From: Dictyobacter kobayashii
Lineage (GTDB): Bacteria > Chloroflexota > Ktedonobacteria > Ktedonobacterales > Ktedonobacteraceae
Reading direction: 5' to 3'
DNA: 64,000 bases
Assembly (NCBI RefSeq): GCF_003967555.1
Contig: NZ_BIFS01000001.1
Location: 1,984,001 to 2,048,000, forward strand
Part shown: piece by piece, positions 35,146 through 45,918 of the stretch
How positions within the stretch are numbered: the stretch's first letter is position 1
Layout of the letters: every line of letters starts with the position of its first letter
Position numbers and translations under genes: made by a program
The notes under the pieces: generated by a model
Seen by the model: the letters and a program-made list of their open reading frames with translations, nothing else
Databases searched by the model: none
What the model was told of the DNA's origin: nothing

Positions 35146-35796
35146 ATGAGTATGCGTATGAGTTGGCGGCTTGCTTCACGATTATCCGTCGTAACGCTGG
35201 CGATTGTAGTCGTCATTCTAATTACTGTCCTTCAACATAACCAAACTACGCGGTCCCAATCCAGCAGCAGCGGCAGTCCCGCTAATACTGCTTCGGGACT
35301 TCAAGGAACGGACCTGAATGGTACGCCCGCTCCTAATTTTCAGCTCACGGACCAGTATGGCAAGACCATCTCGCTCGCGCAGTTTCGTGGTAAACCGGTC
35401 ATAGTGACCTTTTTATACACCCATTGTCCCGATGTGTGCCCACTGACAGCTGAACACCTGCACACAACCTTACAACAACTTGGTAGCGATGCCAAAAATG
35501 TCGCCATTCTGGCAGTGAGCACCGATCCCAGGCGCGATGATACCGCAGCGGCAATGCAATTCTCTACCGAACATAATATGCAAAATTACTGGCACTTCCT
35601 GACTGGTACTCAGAAACAACTTTCTCCAGTCTGGTCAATCTATAGCATATATGCACAGCAGCAGCAGCAACAAGTCAACCATAGTACAGCCCTCTACCTC
35701 ATCGATAAAAAAGGCAATGAGCGCGTCTATATGGACGATAGTTTCCAGCCTGCCCAGATGGCAGCAAATTTAAAACTACTGCTAAAAGAGAACTAA
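35146..35796 (+). CDS. SCO1/SenC family copper chaperone
   Basis: A 216-residue protein: one N-terminal membrane helix (LSVVTLAIVVVILITVLQH) and an exported thioredoxin fold with the copper motif CPDVCP and, downstream, the His in NHSTALYLID. SCO1 proteins deliver copper to the CuA site of subunit II. Position behind ctaB supports this. A run of glutamines (QQQQQVN) interrupts the loop before the His. Confidence 0.93.
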   Translation: MSMRMSWRLASRLSVVTLAIVVVILITVLQHNQTTRSQSSSSGSPANTASGLQGTDLNGTPAPNFQLTDQYGKTISLAQFRGKPVIVTFLYTHCPDVCPLTAEHLHTTLQQLGSDAKNVAILAVSTDPRRDDTAAAMQFSTEHNMQNYWHFLTGTQKQLSPVWSIYSIYAQQQQQQVNHSTALYLIDKKGNERVYMDDSFQPAQMAANLKLLLKEN

Positions 35797-35820
35797 CGAA
35801 ACGTTTTCAGTTTGACAGGA

Positions 35821-35857
35821 AGGATGAAGCCACCATTTCAGGCTTCATCCTTTTTTG
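35821..35857 (+). terminator. Rho-independent terminator after SCO1
   Basis: AGGATGAAGCC (35821-35831) pairs with GGCTTCATCCT (35841-35851), followed by a T tract. Confidence 0.9.
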
Positions 35858-36052
35858 TGCCATGGAACAGGCATTAAATTCCCATAAAATACTTTAGCAA
35901 GTAAACTCTATAAGATTGACTGAGACAAACATATCGAGTATTCTATAGGAAATGCGGGGCTTATTTGCCGCATGAGATGCATATACAATCATTGGTGTGA
36001 TTTGTTTAACCCTATTGAGCGTTATACGGCTCTCTAATGGTGAATAAGTAAG

Positions 36053-37031
36053 ATGGAAGAAGATCAGACATGGCGTACATTTTTGGGGAAGGTTATTGCC
36101 GATCCACATGAACGCCAGCGCATCGCTGATAGCATTAACGTAAATCCAATTACATTGACACGCTGGACAACCGGCAAATCGCATCCACGCCTGGATAATT
36201 TGCTGCCCTTGCTTGCTGCCCTTCCTCACTATCGCCAACAACTGACTGCACTCATTACGAAAGAATATCCGTCTGCCTTCCAGAGCCGGGTGCAGGATGG
36301 GGAGCAGGCGCTCGAAATATCATCTTCCTTTTATACACAAATTTTAAATACATATACTTCCAGCACACCCCAGCAACGTGAAATCACTGTCTGCAACATG
36401 ATCCTGCAGCAATTACTCATTCAGCTAGATCCACACCAGGCCGGGATGATCATCCTACTGGCACGCTGTGTACCTCCGAGGACCGGCCAACCCGTACGTA
36501 GTCTACGCCAGGTCAATGGTCGAGGCACTACCCCGCAGGGCAACCAGTTGGAATATATGACCCAGTTCTTTGGGGCTGAATCGCAAACCGGGTATGCGGC
36601 CATCACTGGTCATCCTGTAGTTATTCAAAGTAAACAAGAGAAAGAGCGACTTTTCCCCCTCCATTCCTGCGCTCAAGAAGAAAGCTCGGTCGCCTATCCA
36701 ATTTTATTATCCGACTACACAGCTGGCACGCTCTATATCGCAAGTACGCAATGCCATTATTTTACCCAGCCCCATCTGGATCTCATTCAATGCTATGTAG
36801 ATCTATTGGTACTGGCTTTTGAAGCCGAGGGTTTCTATGCACTTAGCACACTTGAACTGGGCATAATGCCCCCGGCAGCAACAAAATCTCGCCATTGCCA
36901 GCTTTAAGCAACGCGTCACCAATCACCTCATCAAAGCCAATCAAAACATGCAGTACCTCTCCCACACCCAGGCAGAAACCCTTTCCTGGCAAGAATTAGA
37001 AGAAGAATTGCTGCGCAGCTCAGCAACCTGA
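36053..37031 (+). CDS. HTH-GAF regulatory protein, frameshifted near its C-terminus
   Basis: The first frame (36053-36907) starts with an XRE-like head (RQRIADSINVNPITLTRWTT) and a central GAF-like domain. It then becomes nonsense after ELGIMP. Removing one C from the run at 36869-36873 restores PRQQQNLAIASFKQRVTNHL and a C-terminal helical end to a stop at 37029-37031, about 325 residues in all. This is the only defect in the window that requires losing, not gaining, a base (or gaining two). Proteins of this design are common in Ktedonobacteria; ligand and targets are unknown. A 64-bp perfect palindrome begins before its stop codon. Confidence 0.65.
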
Positions 37032-37086
37032 AATTTGTGATATGAGAAGCGGGCGCCCGCTTCTCATATCACAAATTTCAGGTTGC
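37023..37086. repeat. 64-bp perfect palindrome
   Basis: Arms 37023-37054 and 37055-37086 are exact reverse complements with no spacer (centre GAAGCGGGC/GCCCGCTTC). It includes the stop codon of the HTH-GAF gene. It probably serves as a terminator, but lacks a T tract and is unusually long. Confidence 0.9.
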
Positions 37087-37191
37087 ACGAACCTCATATA
37101 TTTGGTATGCTTAAATATAAAGGACCACTATTATAAAAAAATAAAGAGTCCTCGCTAATTGTAAACCATTCGCGGAGGAGAGCGAGAGCGT

Positions 37192-37980
37192 ATGGAATCA
37201 TCTCTTCAAAGTTCAAATCTCGCAGTGGACGATCGAGAATCGTCCCTTGAGTCATATCAGGAAGTAGAAGAGGCCGAACACCATATCCATATGCCAGGTC
37301 CCAGTCTATGGCCCGTGTTGCTAAGCGTCGCCATTCTGGTTGCCGTGGCCGGTATTTTGTTTATCCCTGATGCCCCCTGGCTGACAATCGCTGCGGTCCC
37401 ATTTATTATCTGGGGCATAATGGGCTGGGTTCTAGAAGATCCCATGGCTGCACCTTATGAAGAGGGTGCTGAACCCAGAGAAATTATCTCATTGCCAGCG
37501 CATGAAGTACTGGATCAGGCCCGCGCAGCCGCAGAGCGGGTTGTGACATTGGGCAGTACGGCCTTCAGCATTCACCCAATTAAAGTTGAGATCGAGAATG
37601 AGACACCTGAAGGTGTGGTGCTCGCACTCTATGGTAAGATCGAGCTGGAAGTTCAGCGCGAGCGCCTGGAGGATGAGGTTAGCCGCGTCCCGGGTGTAGC
37701 AGGCGTACGCAACTTCATTGTGGCTGAAGATACCATCCTCAATCAGGCCTATTCACGTATCGAGAACTTGCGGTCACAGGGCAAGCTGGATGGCGCGACC
37801 AACATTTCTGTTCTGGTGGAAAACTATATTTTACACCTCTATGGAGATGTACCAAAGACAAGCATGAAGTATGCCTTAGAGCGTGAAGTCGTCGGTATCC
37901 CCGGCGTCCGTGTGGTGGTCAACCATATAGGTTTGAATAAGGATATTCCTGGCAACCTGGGTAAGACTAGAAACGCTTAA
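37192..37980 (+). CDS. Membrane protein with two BON domains
   Basis: A 262-residue protein. An acidic head is followed by a two-helix membrane module (MPGPSLWPVLLSVAILVAVA; second helix ending GIMGWVLED), then two BON-like domains of about 65 residues (VEIENETPEGVVLALYGKIE with VPGVAGVRNF; ISVLVENYILHLYGDVPKTS with VVGIPGVRVV). BON domains bind phospholipid or peptidoglycan-associated surfaces in known examples. The helix pair matches that of the oxidase small subunit and the receiver protein. Start ATG follows GGAGGAGAGCGAG. Confidence 0.75.
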   Translation: MESSLQSSNLAVDDRESSLESYQEVEEAEHHIHMPGPSLWPVLLSVAILVAVAGILFIPDAPWLTIAAVPFIIWGIMGWVLEDPMAAPYEEGAEPREIISLPAHEVLDQARAAAERVVTLGSTAFSIHPIKVEIENETPEGVVLALYGKIELEVQRERLEDEVSRVPGVAGVRNFIVAEDTILNQAYSRIENLRSQGKLDGATNISVLVENYILHLYGDVPKTSMKYALEREVVGIPGVRVVVNHIGLNKDIPGNLGKTRNA

Positions 37981-37990
37981 TCAGCATTTC

Positions 37991-38053
37991 CTTCATAAGC
38001 ACAAAAAATTAGCGGCTCGCCAGGCGAGCCGCTAATTTTTTGTGCTTATGAAG
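37991..38053. terminator. 31-bp stem bidirectional terminator
   Basis: Arms 37991-38021 and 38023-38053 are perfect complements around one base, with AAAAAATTAGC/GCTAATTTTTT segments. It lies between the convergent BON and ftsZ genes and ends the dcw cluster. Confidence 0.95.
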
Positions 38054-38055
38054 CA

Positions 38056-39600
38056 TTAACGCTTTCTTAGGAAGGCGGGGATATCGATGACGTCGCCGGA
38101 GGGCGTGTTACGGTTGCCGCGTGAGAGTTCTGAGGCCGCACCGCGATCCAGGCGCCTTACATGCCGTCTCTGCTGTCCATCAGGACGTGGGCGTAAGGCC
38201 TGATCCTCCAATTCAGGAGTTGGCAGGTTACCCATGTCTGGTGTCGGCAGCATCATCTCATCTTCGTCATCATCCAGATTGGTACCGTCGACAAGGGGGA
38301 TCGATGGTGGCGGCGGTGTGTAGCCACTACCAGGCATACGCGATCGTCCAGGGTCAGCAGCTCCATAAGGTGGCAGTGAAGGATTCGACGACGAAGCGGA
38401 CTTCGGCGGCTGGTTTCTCTGTACCGATGGAATTGGTCCAGTTGGATGATTAGCCACTTGTTGTTGCAGCGATGGTGTAACCGGCGGTGTATAGCCCTGA
38501 GATGACCCGGAGCGGGCCGGTGTCGGTCCACTGTTATTCCCACCCGATTGAGATGGATTAGAGACCGTATACAGCCGGCTACGGTCATATTCCGGCCGTG
38601 GCGCGGTATATGAGTGCACATTAGTCGCTGAACGTGCCGCTGGCAACTGATCAAATCCAGTGGCGATGACGGTAATCTTCACCTTACCATCATAGTTGGG
38701 ATCCTGCACTGCGCCAAAGATGATATTGGCTTCAGGATGGGCCGCCTGGCTGATAATATCAGCGGCCTCATTAACCTCAAACAGGGTCATGTCCAGGCCG
38801 CCAGTGATGTTAAAGAGCACGCCACGCGCACCGCTGATATCAATATCCAGCAAAGGACTGGAGATCGCTATCTGGGCGGCGTCGACCGCGCGACTCTCAC
38901 CATTGGCTTCACCAATCGCCATCAAGGCTGAACCGGCCGCCGACATAATCGTCTTGACGTCAGCAAAGTCTAGATTGATCAAACCAGGCACGGTAATCAG
39001 ATCACTGATACCTTGAATACCCTGGCGCAGGACGTCGTCCGCCAGGCGAAAGGCTTCAGCGAGCGGGGTACGCTTATCCGCAACCTGCAATAGGCGATCA
39101 TTAGGTACTGTAATCAGCGTATCCACATGCTGCTTTAAATTATTAATACCTTCCTCGGCCGAGAGTAAACGCTTCTTACCCTCAAAAGTGAAAGGGCGTG
39201 TAACAACGCCAACGGTGAGCGCACCCACCTCACGCGCGATCTGCGCCACCACCGGGCTGGCTCCCGTTCCAGTACCACCACCCATACCGGCCGTAATAAA
39301 GACCATATCAGACCCCTTCAGGGCCTCATAGATGTCCTCGGCATTCTCTTCAGCAGCCTTCATGCCGACGCTAGGGTTGCCTCCTGCTCCAAGGCCACGG
39401 GTTAGCTTATCACCGATACGGATGCGGTGCGGTGCCTCTGTCAGCAGTAAGGCCTGGGCATCAGTATTAATGGCAATAAATTCGATACCCGTCATATTGG
39501 CCTGAATCATGCGGTTCACCGCATTACTGCCACCTCCCCCAACACCGATCACACGGATTTGGGCGAAGCCTTCAAGTTGATGATTTCCCATTGGTAACAT
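38056..39600 (-). CDS. ftsZ: Cell division protein FtsZ
   Basis: A 514-residue tubulin-like GTPase, longer than the usual 350-390. The GTPase core has [13 protein letters not shown], the signature [15 protein letters not shown] and the T7 loop region [12 protein letters not shown] disordered linker of about 170 residues rich in Pro, Ser and Gly follows (after about residue 325), and the conserved C-terminal peptide DIPAFLRKR remains intact. FtsZ polymerises into the division ring. It is the last gene of the cluster, 132 bp after ftsA. Confidence 0.97.
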   Translation of the reverse strand: MLPMGNHQLEGFAQIRVIGVGGGGSNAVNRMIQANMTGIEFIAINTDAQALLLTEAPHRIRIGDKLTRGLGAGGNPSVGMKAAEENAEDIYEALKGSDMVFITAGMGGGTGTGASPVVAQIAREVGALTVGVVTRPFTFEGKKRLLSAEEGINNLKQHVDTLITVPNDRLLQVADKRTPLAEAFRLADDVLRQGIQGISDLITVPGLINLDFADVKTIMSAAGSALMAIGEANGESRAVDAAQIAISSPLLDIDISGARGVLFNITGGLDMTLFEVNEAADIISQAAHPEANIIFGAVQDPNYDGKVKITVIATGFDQLPAARSATNVHSYTAPRPEYDRSRLYTVSNPSQSGGNNSGPTPARSGSSQGYTPPVTPSLQQQVANHPTGPIPSVQRNQPPKSASSSNPSLPPYGAADPGRSRMPGSGYTPPPPSIPLVDGTNLDDDEDEMMLPTPDMGNLPTPELEDQALRPRPDGQQRRHVRRLDRGAASELSRGNRNTPSGDVIDIPAFLRKR

Positions 39601-39732
39601 TTTCTTCGTGGCCCCCTTTCGAGTTTCTCATTTATAGTGAATACCTCTGATGTGTACAACGAACGACACATAGTTTGTTGCAGTTGCTCGCCTCCATTCA
39701 TCTGATTATTCGCCTATAAATGAGCACTTCGC

Positions 39733-40971
39733 TTAAGGAATAAATGCACGCAACCAGCGCCCAAACCGAGACACAAGATTACTTTCATCGTCTACATCAA
39801 TTGGTTCTTCTTCTTCCATGAGGAGTGAGGTATTACTCAAGCCCCACAGAAGCAAACCAACGGCCGTTGAATAGGCGGGCCTGTTGATAGAGTCCGCCAG
39901 ACCATGCAGGCCTAGAGGTGAGCCGATGCGAGCCGGAAGATCAAGGATCTGGCCAGCCAGCTCTAAAATACCTGGTAGTTCGGCGGTTCCTCCAGTAATC
40001 ACAATACCCCCAGGCAATAATCCATCGTAACCAGACTTTTTGATCTCTTCATGCACCATGCAGAATATTTCATCCACACGAGCCTGGATGATTTCGGCCA
40101 GTAGTTTCCTTGGCACAAGATCATCACAATCAGGCATAAATTGTGACAGATCGATCATATCGTCTTCATCTATAGTTGACGGATCACAATGCCCATAAGT
40201 AATTTTGAGTTCCTCAGCAACTCCGACTGGCAGACGCAATCCGATGGCAATATCGCTGGTAATCAGATTGCCACCAACTGGCAATACAATCGTGTGCCAG
40301 ATAGCTCCATCAGTATAGACCGCGACATCCGTGGTACCACCACCAATGTCTACCAGGACTACCCCCAGGTCGGTCTCTCCTTCTTCCAGGACGGCGTCTC
40401 CTGAAGCCAGGGGCTCCAGAACGAGGTCCTCAATCTCGACGTGCGCTTTATGCACGCATTTAATCAAGTTATGCATAGAGGATACAGAACCCGTGATGAT
40501 ATGGGCCTCCACTTCAAGGCGAAAACCAGACATACCAATCGGATTTTTGATACCCTCTTGTCCATCGACGACATAGCCCCGCGGAATAACATGAATCAAT
40601 TCACGATTCGCGGGAATGGCGATTGCCCGAGCCACTTCGAAAGCACGGCTAATGTCGTTTTGTTCAATATCCCGATTCTTGGGTGAAATAGCGACAAAAC
40701 CCTTACTGTTCTCCGATGAAATATGGCTACCGGCAATACCAACATACGCAGAGGTAATTTTTTTACCTGACAAGCGTTCAGCACGATCAAGCGCCGCTGC
40801 AATTGAAGTGACGGTCTCTTCAATGTTCACCACCACCCCACGGCGCAACCCCTGTGAAGGGCAGGTGCCAACGCCAACAATATTCAGCTTCCCGTCACGA
40901 TCTAGTTCGCCGACCAGGACACAGATTTTTGTTGTTCCGACGTCGATACCGACAATCACCCGCTCTTGCAC
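39733..40971 (-). CDS. ftsA: Cell division protein FtsA
   Basis: A 412-residue actin-fold protein: phosphate-1 loop VGIDVGTTKICVLVGE, GGGTTDVAVY, and GGIVITGGTAELPGI. It ends with an amphipathic membrane-binding helix (SRFGRWLRAFIP). FtsA tethers FtsZ to the membrane and recruits late division proteins. GTG start with GGAG nine bases upstream. Confidence 0.95.
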   Translation of the reverse strand: MQERVIVGIDVGTTKICVLVGELDRDGKLNIVGVGTCPSQGLRRGVVVNIEETVTSIAAALDRAERLSGKKITSAYVGIAGSHISSENSKGFVAISPKNRDIEQNDISRAFEVARAIAIPANRELIHVIPRGYVVDGQEGIKNPIGMSGFRLEVEAHIITGSVSSMHNLIKCVHKAHVEIEDLVLEPLASGDAVLEEGETDLGVVLVDIGGGTTDVAVYTDGAIWHTIVLPVGGNLITSDIAIGLRLPVGVAEELKITYGHCDPSTIDEDDMIDLSQFMPDCDDLVPRKLLAEIIQARVDEIFCMVHEEIKKSGYDGLLPGGIVITGGTAELPGILELAGQILDLPARIGSPLGLHGLADSINRPAYSTAVGLLLWGLSNTSLLMEEEEPIDVDDESNLVSRFGRWLRAFIP

Positions 40972-41055
40972 GATCTACGCTCCTATTGGGCGGTACACTT
41001 TTGAGACGCACTACGAATACAGTAATTGAGACCTGTCATGTGATTATTCACATTC

Positions 41056-42213
41056 TTACTGTTGTAAAGTAAACACTGGTCGCAGGCCATAACGTAAATC
41101 TATGGTGGCGATATTCATTTGCTGTTGGCGTGCGAGTTTTACAATCTCACTTAGTTCTTTAAGCCGATTTTCCAGCGAGTTGGCATCTTGAGAACTTCCC
41201 AGATATGCTTTCCACCCATCCGGACTTTCTATAATATATGATCCCCTACTATCCACCATTCCACCAGATTGACTGGTGGTACTAGCATACATTGTACCAT
41301 CGTAATACAGTTTGAAAGTATCTATACCCGCCACCTTAGGAACTTGCTGCCAAACATTACTTGCAAATTCAATATCTATGTTCTTTAAATACGTTCCAGG
41401 ACGCAATGACGGCTCTGTCTTTGCACTCCGCCTGGTTGTATCAACAACAGTTCCCAACTGCTCCGAGTCAGGTGTCTGACTGGCAGGGGCAATGACCATG
41501 CCCTGCTTGTCTACACTAAAGGTGCCTTGCGGACTTTGCCATAAGACAGCCGCCTTACGCTCCACTATGGTAACGGTCAGTTGATCTGGGAATTGCTTAC
41601 TCATCTCAACTGAGGCCACCAGTGGTGAAGCCTGGATGCGAGCTTGAATATTTCCAGTATCGATTAAAAAGATGTTTTGCCCCTGAATATCCATATGCTG
41701 AATGCTCTGGATTAACTTCGCGTTGCGCGTACCGACAATATTGACGCGATGCAACCGGAAGGTATCGCTAGTCAGAATAAAGTTAATCAAGGCAATAATA
41801 CAGGCAATGATTACAAATACAGCGGCGATTTTCCAGACCATGCTGCGTCGACCATGCCGACGACCGCTACGCCTGGGAATTGACGACTTATAGGGCAGAG
41901 GACGCCGCACTGCATGAATGCGTCCGCTAGTTGCCCTTACTCCCGTCTGAACCAGGGTGCGTGGCACCAGTTTGACCGGCTTCTGTACTCGTGAGCGTAC
42001 ACGCCGCCGCTGTGTTTGACGCTGGTCAAAGGTATGCCATGCCACTGAAGGATCTGCATCTGGAACTGTAACTACCCTTTTCAACGAGCGAGAAGAGACC
42101 AGCATACCTGAATCGGGCTCTCTCTTTAAGGCATCTCTGGGTGTATAGACCTTCTCAAGCTTGTTATAGCTTGAAGTTGCCCGTTGTTGCGGTAGCTTTT
42201 TCCTTTCTGTCAT
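41056..42213 (-). CDS. ftsQ: FtsQ/DivIB-type division protein
   Basis: A 385-residue protein starting at the internal ATG 42213 (MTERKKLPQQ). A long Arg-rich cytoplasmic region (about 1-125), one membrane helix (about 126-147, WKIAAVFVIIACIIALINFI), a POTRA domain (LHRVNIVGTRNAKLIQSI onward) and an FtsQ beta domain follow. As the sequence stands, the frame continues upstream without a stop into murB, which would make a MurB-FtsQ fusion. One extra base in the CCC run at 42232-42234 would end MurB one base before this ATG, which looks more natural. Confidence 0.8.
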   Translation of the reverse strand: MTERKKLPQQRATSSYNKLEKVYTPRDALKREPDSGMLVSSRSLKRVVTVPDADPSVAWHTFDQRQTQRRRVRSRVQKPVKLVPRTLVQTGVRATSGRIHAVRRPLPYKSSIPRRSGRRHGRRSMVWKIAAVFVIIACIIALINFILTSDTFRLHRVNIVGTRNAKLIQSIQHMDIQGQNIFLIDTGNIQARIQASPLVASVEMSKQFPDQLTVTIVERKAAVLWQSPQGTFSVDKQGMVIAPASQTPDSEQLGTVVDTTRRSAKTEPSLRPGTYLKNIDIEFASNVWQQVPKVAGIDTFKLYYDGTMYASTTSQSGGMVDSRGSYIIESPDGWKAYLGSSQDANSLENRLKELSEIVKLARQQQMNIATIDLRYGLRPVFTLQQ

Positions 42214-42214
42214 G

Positions 42215-43232
42215 TCATAGTACCTTCCACTCCCGCGCAGTTCGACTTCCAGCTCTAAATCTATCCCAAAGCGGTCATAAACACGCTGATGGGCCTCTTT
42301 GATCAAGGCGGCAACGTCTGCTGCACGTGCTCCACCTACATTGACAATAAAATTGGCATGACGCTCCGAAATTTGTGCTCCCCCATGAACCGTTCCCTTC
42401 AATCCTACGGCTTCAATCAGCCGTCCCGAAAAATCACCTTGCGGATTTTTGAAGACAGAGCCCGCACTCTGTTGCGGTGGTTGGGTGCGCTTGCGATACT
42501 GTTTATGCTCATCAATGGCTTCGCGCAACTTCTGGGGATCTTCTCGATGCAGGCGGATACCCAGCTGCATGACTATCTCCCCCGGTTCGATCAATTTGTG
42601 GGGGCGGCAATTGGATTTCCTTCACCATCAAATTGAACGCGCCTTTGAGCGCGAAAGCGGCTGTGCCGATAACTGAGCTCTAATTCGTCGTGTGAGTAAC
42701 GTACAACCGTGGGAGCCACCGCACGCTCTTCGCACTGGCGTGCATCGACAATGTCGACCCACTCCAGCACATGTCCAAGGTCGTGACCATGCACACCAGC
42801 ATTGCTAACGACGCCGCCACCTAAAGTGCCTGGTATGCCAGGACCAAACTCTAAACCACCCCATCCCTTGGGAGCGAGCTCATTGATGATACGCGGCCAG
42901 CTGATACCAGCTCCGACGGTTAAGAAGGCAGTTTCTGCATCGCGCTCTTCCAGGGTATAGGCGTTGATGGCGACCCGCGCTACCACACCGCGTACCCCGG
43001 CATCAGCATATAAGACATTGGTACCATTGCCAGTGATAAGCAATGGCCAGCGTCGCTCCGCACATAATGTGACCAGGCCCACAAGATCTTCAGGTTTATC
43101 CACTGAGACCCATACATCAGCGGGCCCACCAACGCCAAAGGTGCAGTGGCGCGCTAATGGCTCATTGCGGCGTACCAGGTTACCGAAGTGAGCATAGAGT
43201 TCGTTATAAGCAATCTCAGCATCAAATATCAT
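42215..43232 (-). CDS. murB: UDP-N-acetylenolpyruvoylglucosamine reductase MurB, frameshifted
   Basis: The upstream frame gives CTFGVGGPADVWVSVDKPED, LLITGNGTNVLYAD and PGIPGTLGGGVVSNAG, then stops at PIAAPTN. The downstream frame continues MIEPGEIVMQLGIRL and the catalytic Ser region SAGSVFKNPQGDFSGRLIE. Adding one base to the five-base run at 42600-42604 restores PIAAPHKLIEPGEI. With a second added base at 42232-42234 the gene would end RGEWKVL and total 339 residues, the size of a normal MurB. Start ATG 43232 follows GAGGAAACAAC. MurB reduces UDP-GlcNAc-enolpyruvate to UDP-MurNAc. Confidence 0.8.
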
Positions 43233-43254
43233 GTTGTTTCCTCTAGGCCTGTTG

Positions 43255-44720
43255 CTATGCATTGTTCTTTAACAAGGTTTCTGTAACGACGTATATATCG
43301 CCCGCGCCCATAATCACTACCATATCGCCGGAACGCAGGGTATGATTGAGCAGTTCTGTGGTATCAGCCACGCTTCCACCATGTAGAACATGGGCTCGGC
43401 CCTGGGCGAAAACCGGCTGCTGGGCGATTCCATCCACAAGCTCACGTGCATGGATTAAGCCAGTGTCACGTTCGCGAGCCGGGAAGATGTCAGCGATAAT
43501 CACCACATCGGCGGCATCAAACGCGTGCAAGAACTGGTCAAAAAAGGTTTTGGTCCGGCTGTACATGTGTGGCTGATAGACCGCAACGATGCGCTGACCC
43601 GGATAGCGGCGGCGTGTGGCCTCCAACGTAGCGGCGATAGCGGTCGGATGATGAGCATAGTCATCTACCAACGTGACATCCAGTACGCGATCCGCGATCT
43701 TCAGCGGTCCCTGCAGGCGAATGTCAAAGCGCCGCCTGGTGCCAGTGAAGCCCGCCAGGGTGCTGGCAATGCTCTCGATGCTCACACCTAACAGGTGCGC
43801 CGCTGTCAGGGCCGCCAGGGCGTTCTCAATGTTATAGGCTCCTGGCAACTGCAGCCGCAGCACCTGCTCCTCATTGATCAGCGCATCCTTACGAGAGCGT
43901 ACGCGGAAACTGGTCTCACCATCTAACTTGATATCATAGGCTTCAAAGGTAGCGGGACCTTGCTCTGGCGCGGCATGCTGCCCAACCGAGTAGGTTATAA
44001 TCTGGCCCGGCCAATCCTGCAGGCGCGCCCGCAGATCCCAGCAGCCTGGACTATCCGCGTTCATAATGACTGTCGGGGGTACCGGCCAATCCCCTGCATA
44101 TCCATACCTCTGATAAAGTGCTCAAAGGCTGCCAGGAAGGCCTCATAGTCGGCAAAGAACTCTGGATGCTCAAACTCAATGGATGTCACAATGACCAGCC
44201 GAGGATGATAGTGCCAGAAGTTATGGTTGAACTCGTCGGCCTCGTTGACAAAGTACGAGCTCTTCCCCAGCCGATAATTGGCACCAAAGCGTGGCACCAC
44301 TGCGCCAATCTCACAGGTTGGGTCCAGGCCAGCATCAACCAGCATCAGCGAGAGCATCGCGGTGGTTGTGCCCTTGCCATGGACACCACTGATGGAAAGG
44401 ACGCATTTGTCGAGCATTAGATCTCCCAGAATTTCCTGCCAGGTGACGATGGGCAAGCCACGCTCACGGGCTGCCAGCAATTCGGGATTCTGAGGGTCCA
44501 GCGCAGGGACAGCCGGACTGATGACAAGGGTGTCGACATCGTTGAGATGCTCGGCACTATGTCCAATCTGGATGGCAATCCCTGCCTTACGTAAAGCGTG
44601 CACGGTGGCGGACTCACGTTGATCGCAACCGGTAACGCTATCTCCCGCTGCCTGCGCCATCTGCGCAACCGCGGAGATACCCTGGCCTCCAATACCCATA
44701 AAATGCAAGCGTGACTTCAT
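43255..44720 (-). CDS. murC: UDP-N-acetylmuramate-alanine ligase MurC, frameshifted
   Basis: The N-terminal frame (44720-44061) has the Rossmann part MKSRLHFMGIGGQGISAVA and ATP loop SGVHGKGTTTAML. The C-terminal frame (44064-43255) has NADSPGCWDLRARL, HHPTAIAATLEATRRRYPGQ and VYQPHMYSRT. One base missing from the run at 44075-44079 separates them; restored, the protein is about 488 residues. MurC adds L-Ala to UDP-MurNAc. The ATP loop reads GKG-TT, where most MurC proteins have GKTTT. The start overlaps the murG stop (TGATG). Confidence 0.85.
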
Positions 44721-45882
44721 CAGGCGTTTATCCCCTTGTGTTCTGGCGCCTTCGCACCAGTAGTAGTACCTTGTGCCATCTGTACAACAGCCTCAGCGAT
44801 ATCACTGGTAGCGCTCGGCCTGGCAAAGCCCTTGAGGGCCTGGGCCATATCCAGCAAGCTAGCAGAGTTTGTAATATGTTGTACACGACTTATCAATAGT
44901 TCAGGTTTCAATGCATCATTGCGGATAACCTCAGCAGCCTGAGCCTGGCTGAAGGTTTCAGCGTTCACTTCCTGTGGAGAGCTACCGATGGCTGGTGGCA
45001 ATGGCACCAGGATGCTCGGCTTCTCCAACACGGCCAGCTCGCTCAATGTGGCCGCTCCGGCGCGGCAGATGACCAGTTCGGCCGCCTGCAATGCCAGCGG
45101 CATCTCATCTGATAGATAAGGCACCAGGCGATAGCGCTGCCGTAATTCACTATCCAACCCATCTATCGTGCTCTCAGCCAGGCTCTGCGTCTCAGCAAAT
45201 AGCTTCTGACCGCTGATCTGTAATACCTGGTGCGTCTTTAAGAGCTCTGGCAAGGCTCGCGCCACCACCTGGTTGAGGTGACGTGCCCCCTGACTACCAC
45301 CGGTGACTAGAATCAATGGCAGTTCAGGAGCCAATCCTAACTGGCTACGAGCCTGTTGCGGACTGACCTGACGTATATCCAGTATCTCTTGCCGGATCGG
45401 ATTTCCCAGCAACAGGGTTTTGTCAGCCGGAAAATACTTTTGCGAGTCGGCAAAGGCGATCGAAATCCGATTGGCCAGTGGCCCAATCAGCTTATTCGAT
45501 AGGTTGGGCGGCACATCCTGCTGATGCAACAAGAGCGGTACCCCGTTAACCCGCGAAGCCAATCCAGCCGGGACAGCTACATAGCCGCCACTGGTAAAGG
45601 TGGCGTCCGGGTGAAAGTTACGTACGATACCTAACGCCTGCACCATACCCACCGGTACCCGTGCAATGCCCTTGATAGTTTTGACAGAGACATAGCGCTG
45701 GAGCTTGCCCGCTTTGATCGTGGCCATCCGAAAACCGGCGGCCGGCACAAGCTGCGTCTCCAGGCCATCATCACTGCCTAGATAAAGAATGTCCGCGTTA
45801 TATGTATTGCGCAGGTGGGTCGCAACAGCCAGGGCCGGATAGATATGCCCCCAGTTCCGCCACCCGAGATTAAAATTCGCAT
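44720..45882 (-). CDS. murG: MurG lipid II synthase, frameshifted at the N-terminus
   Basis: The long frame is intact from GHIYPALAVATHL to the C-terminus, including LVTGGSQGARHLNQVV and the UDP-GlcNAc site CRAGAATLSELAVLEKPS. Its first residues as read (MERSYANFNLGWRNW) are wrong: another frame starts at ATG 45882 with MRILISGGGTGG, the true MurG start. One base missing from the C run at 45848-45852 explains this. Corrected length is 387 residues. MurG transfers GlcNAc to lipid I. Confidence 0.9.
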
Positions 45883-45918
45883 AACTACGTTCCATATGAA
45901 GTACAGGCCTCGCAGCCT

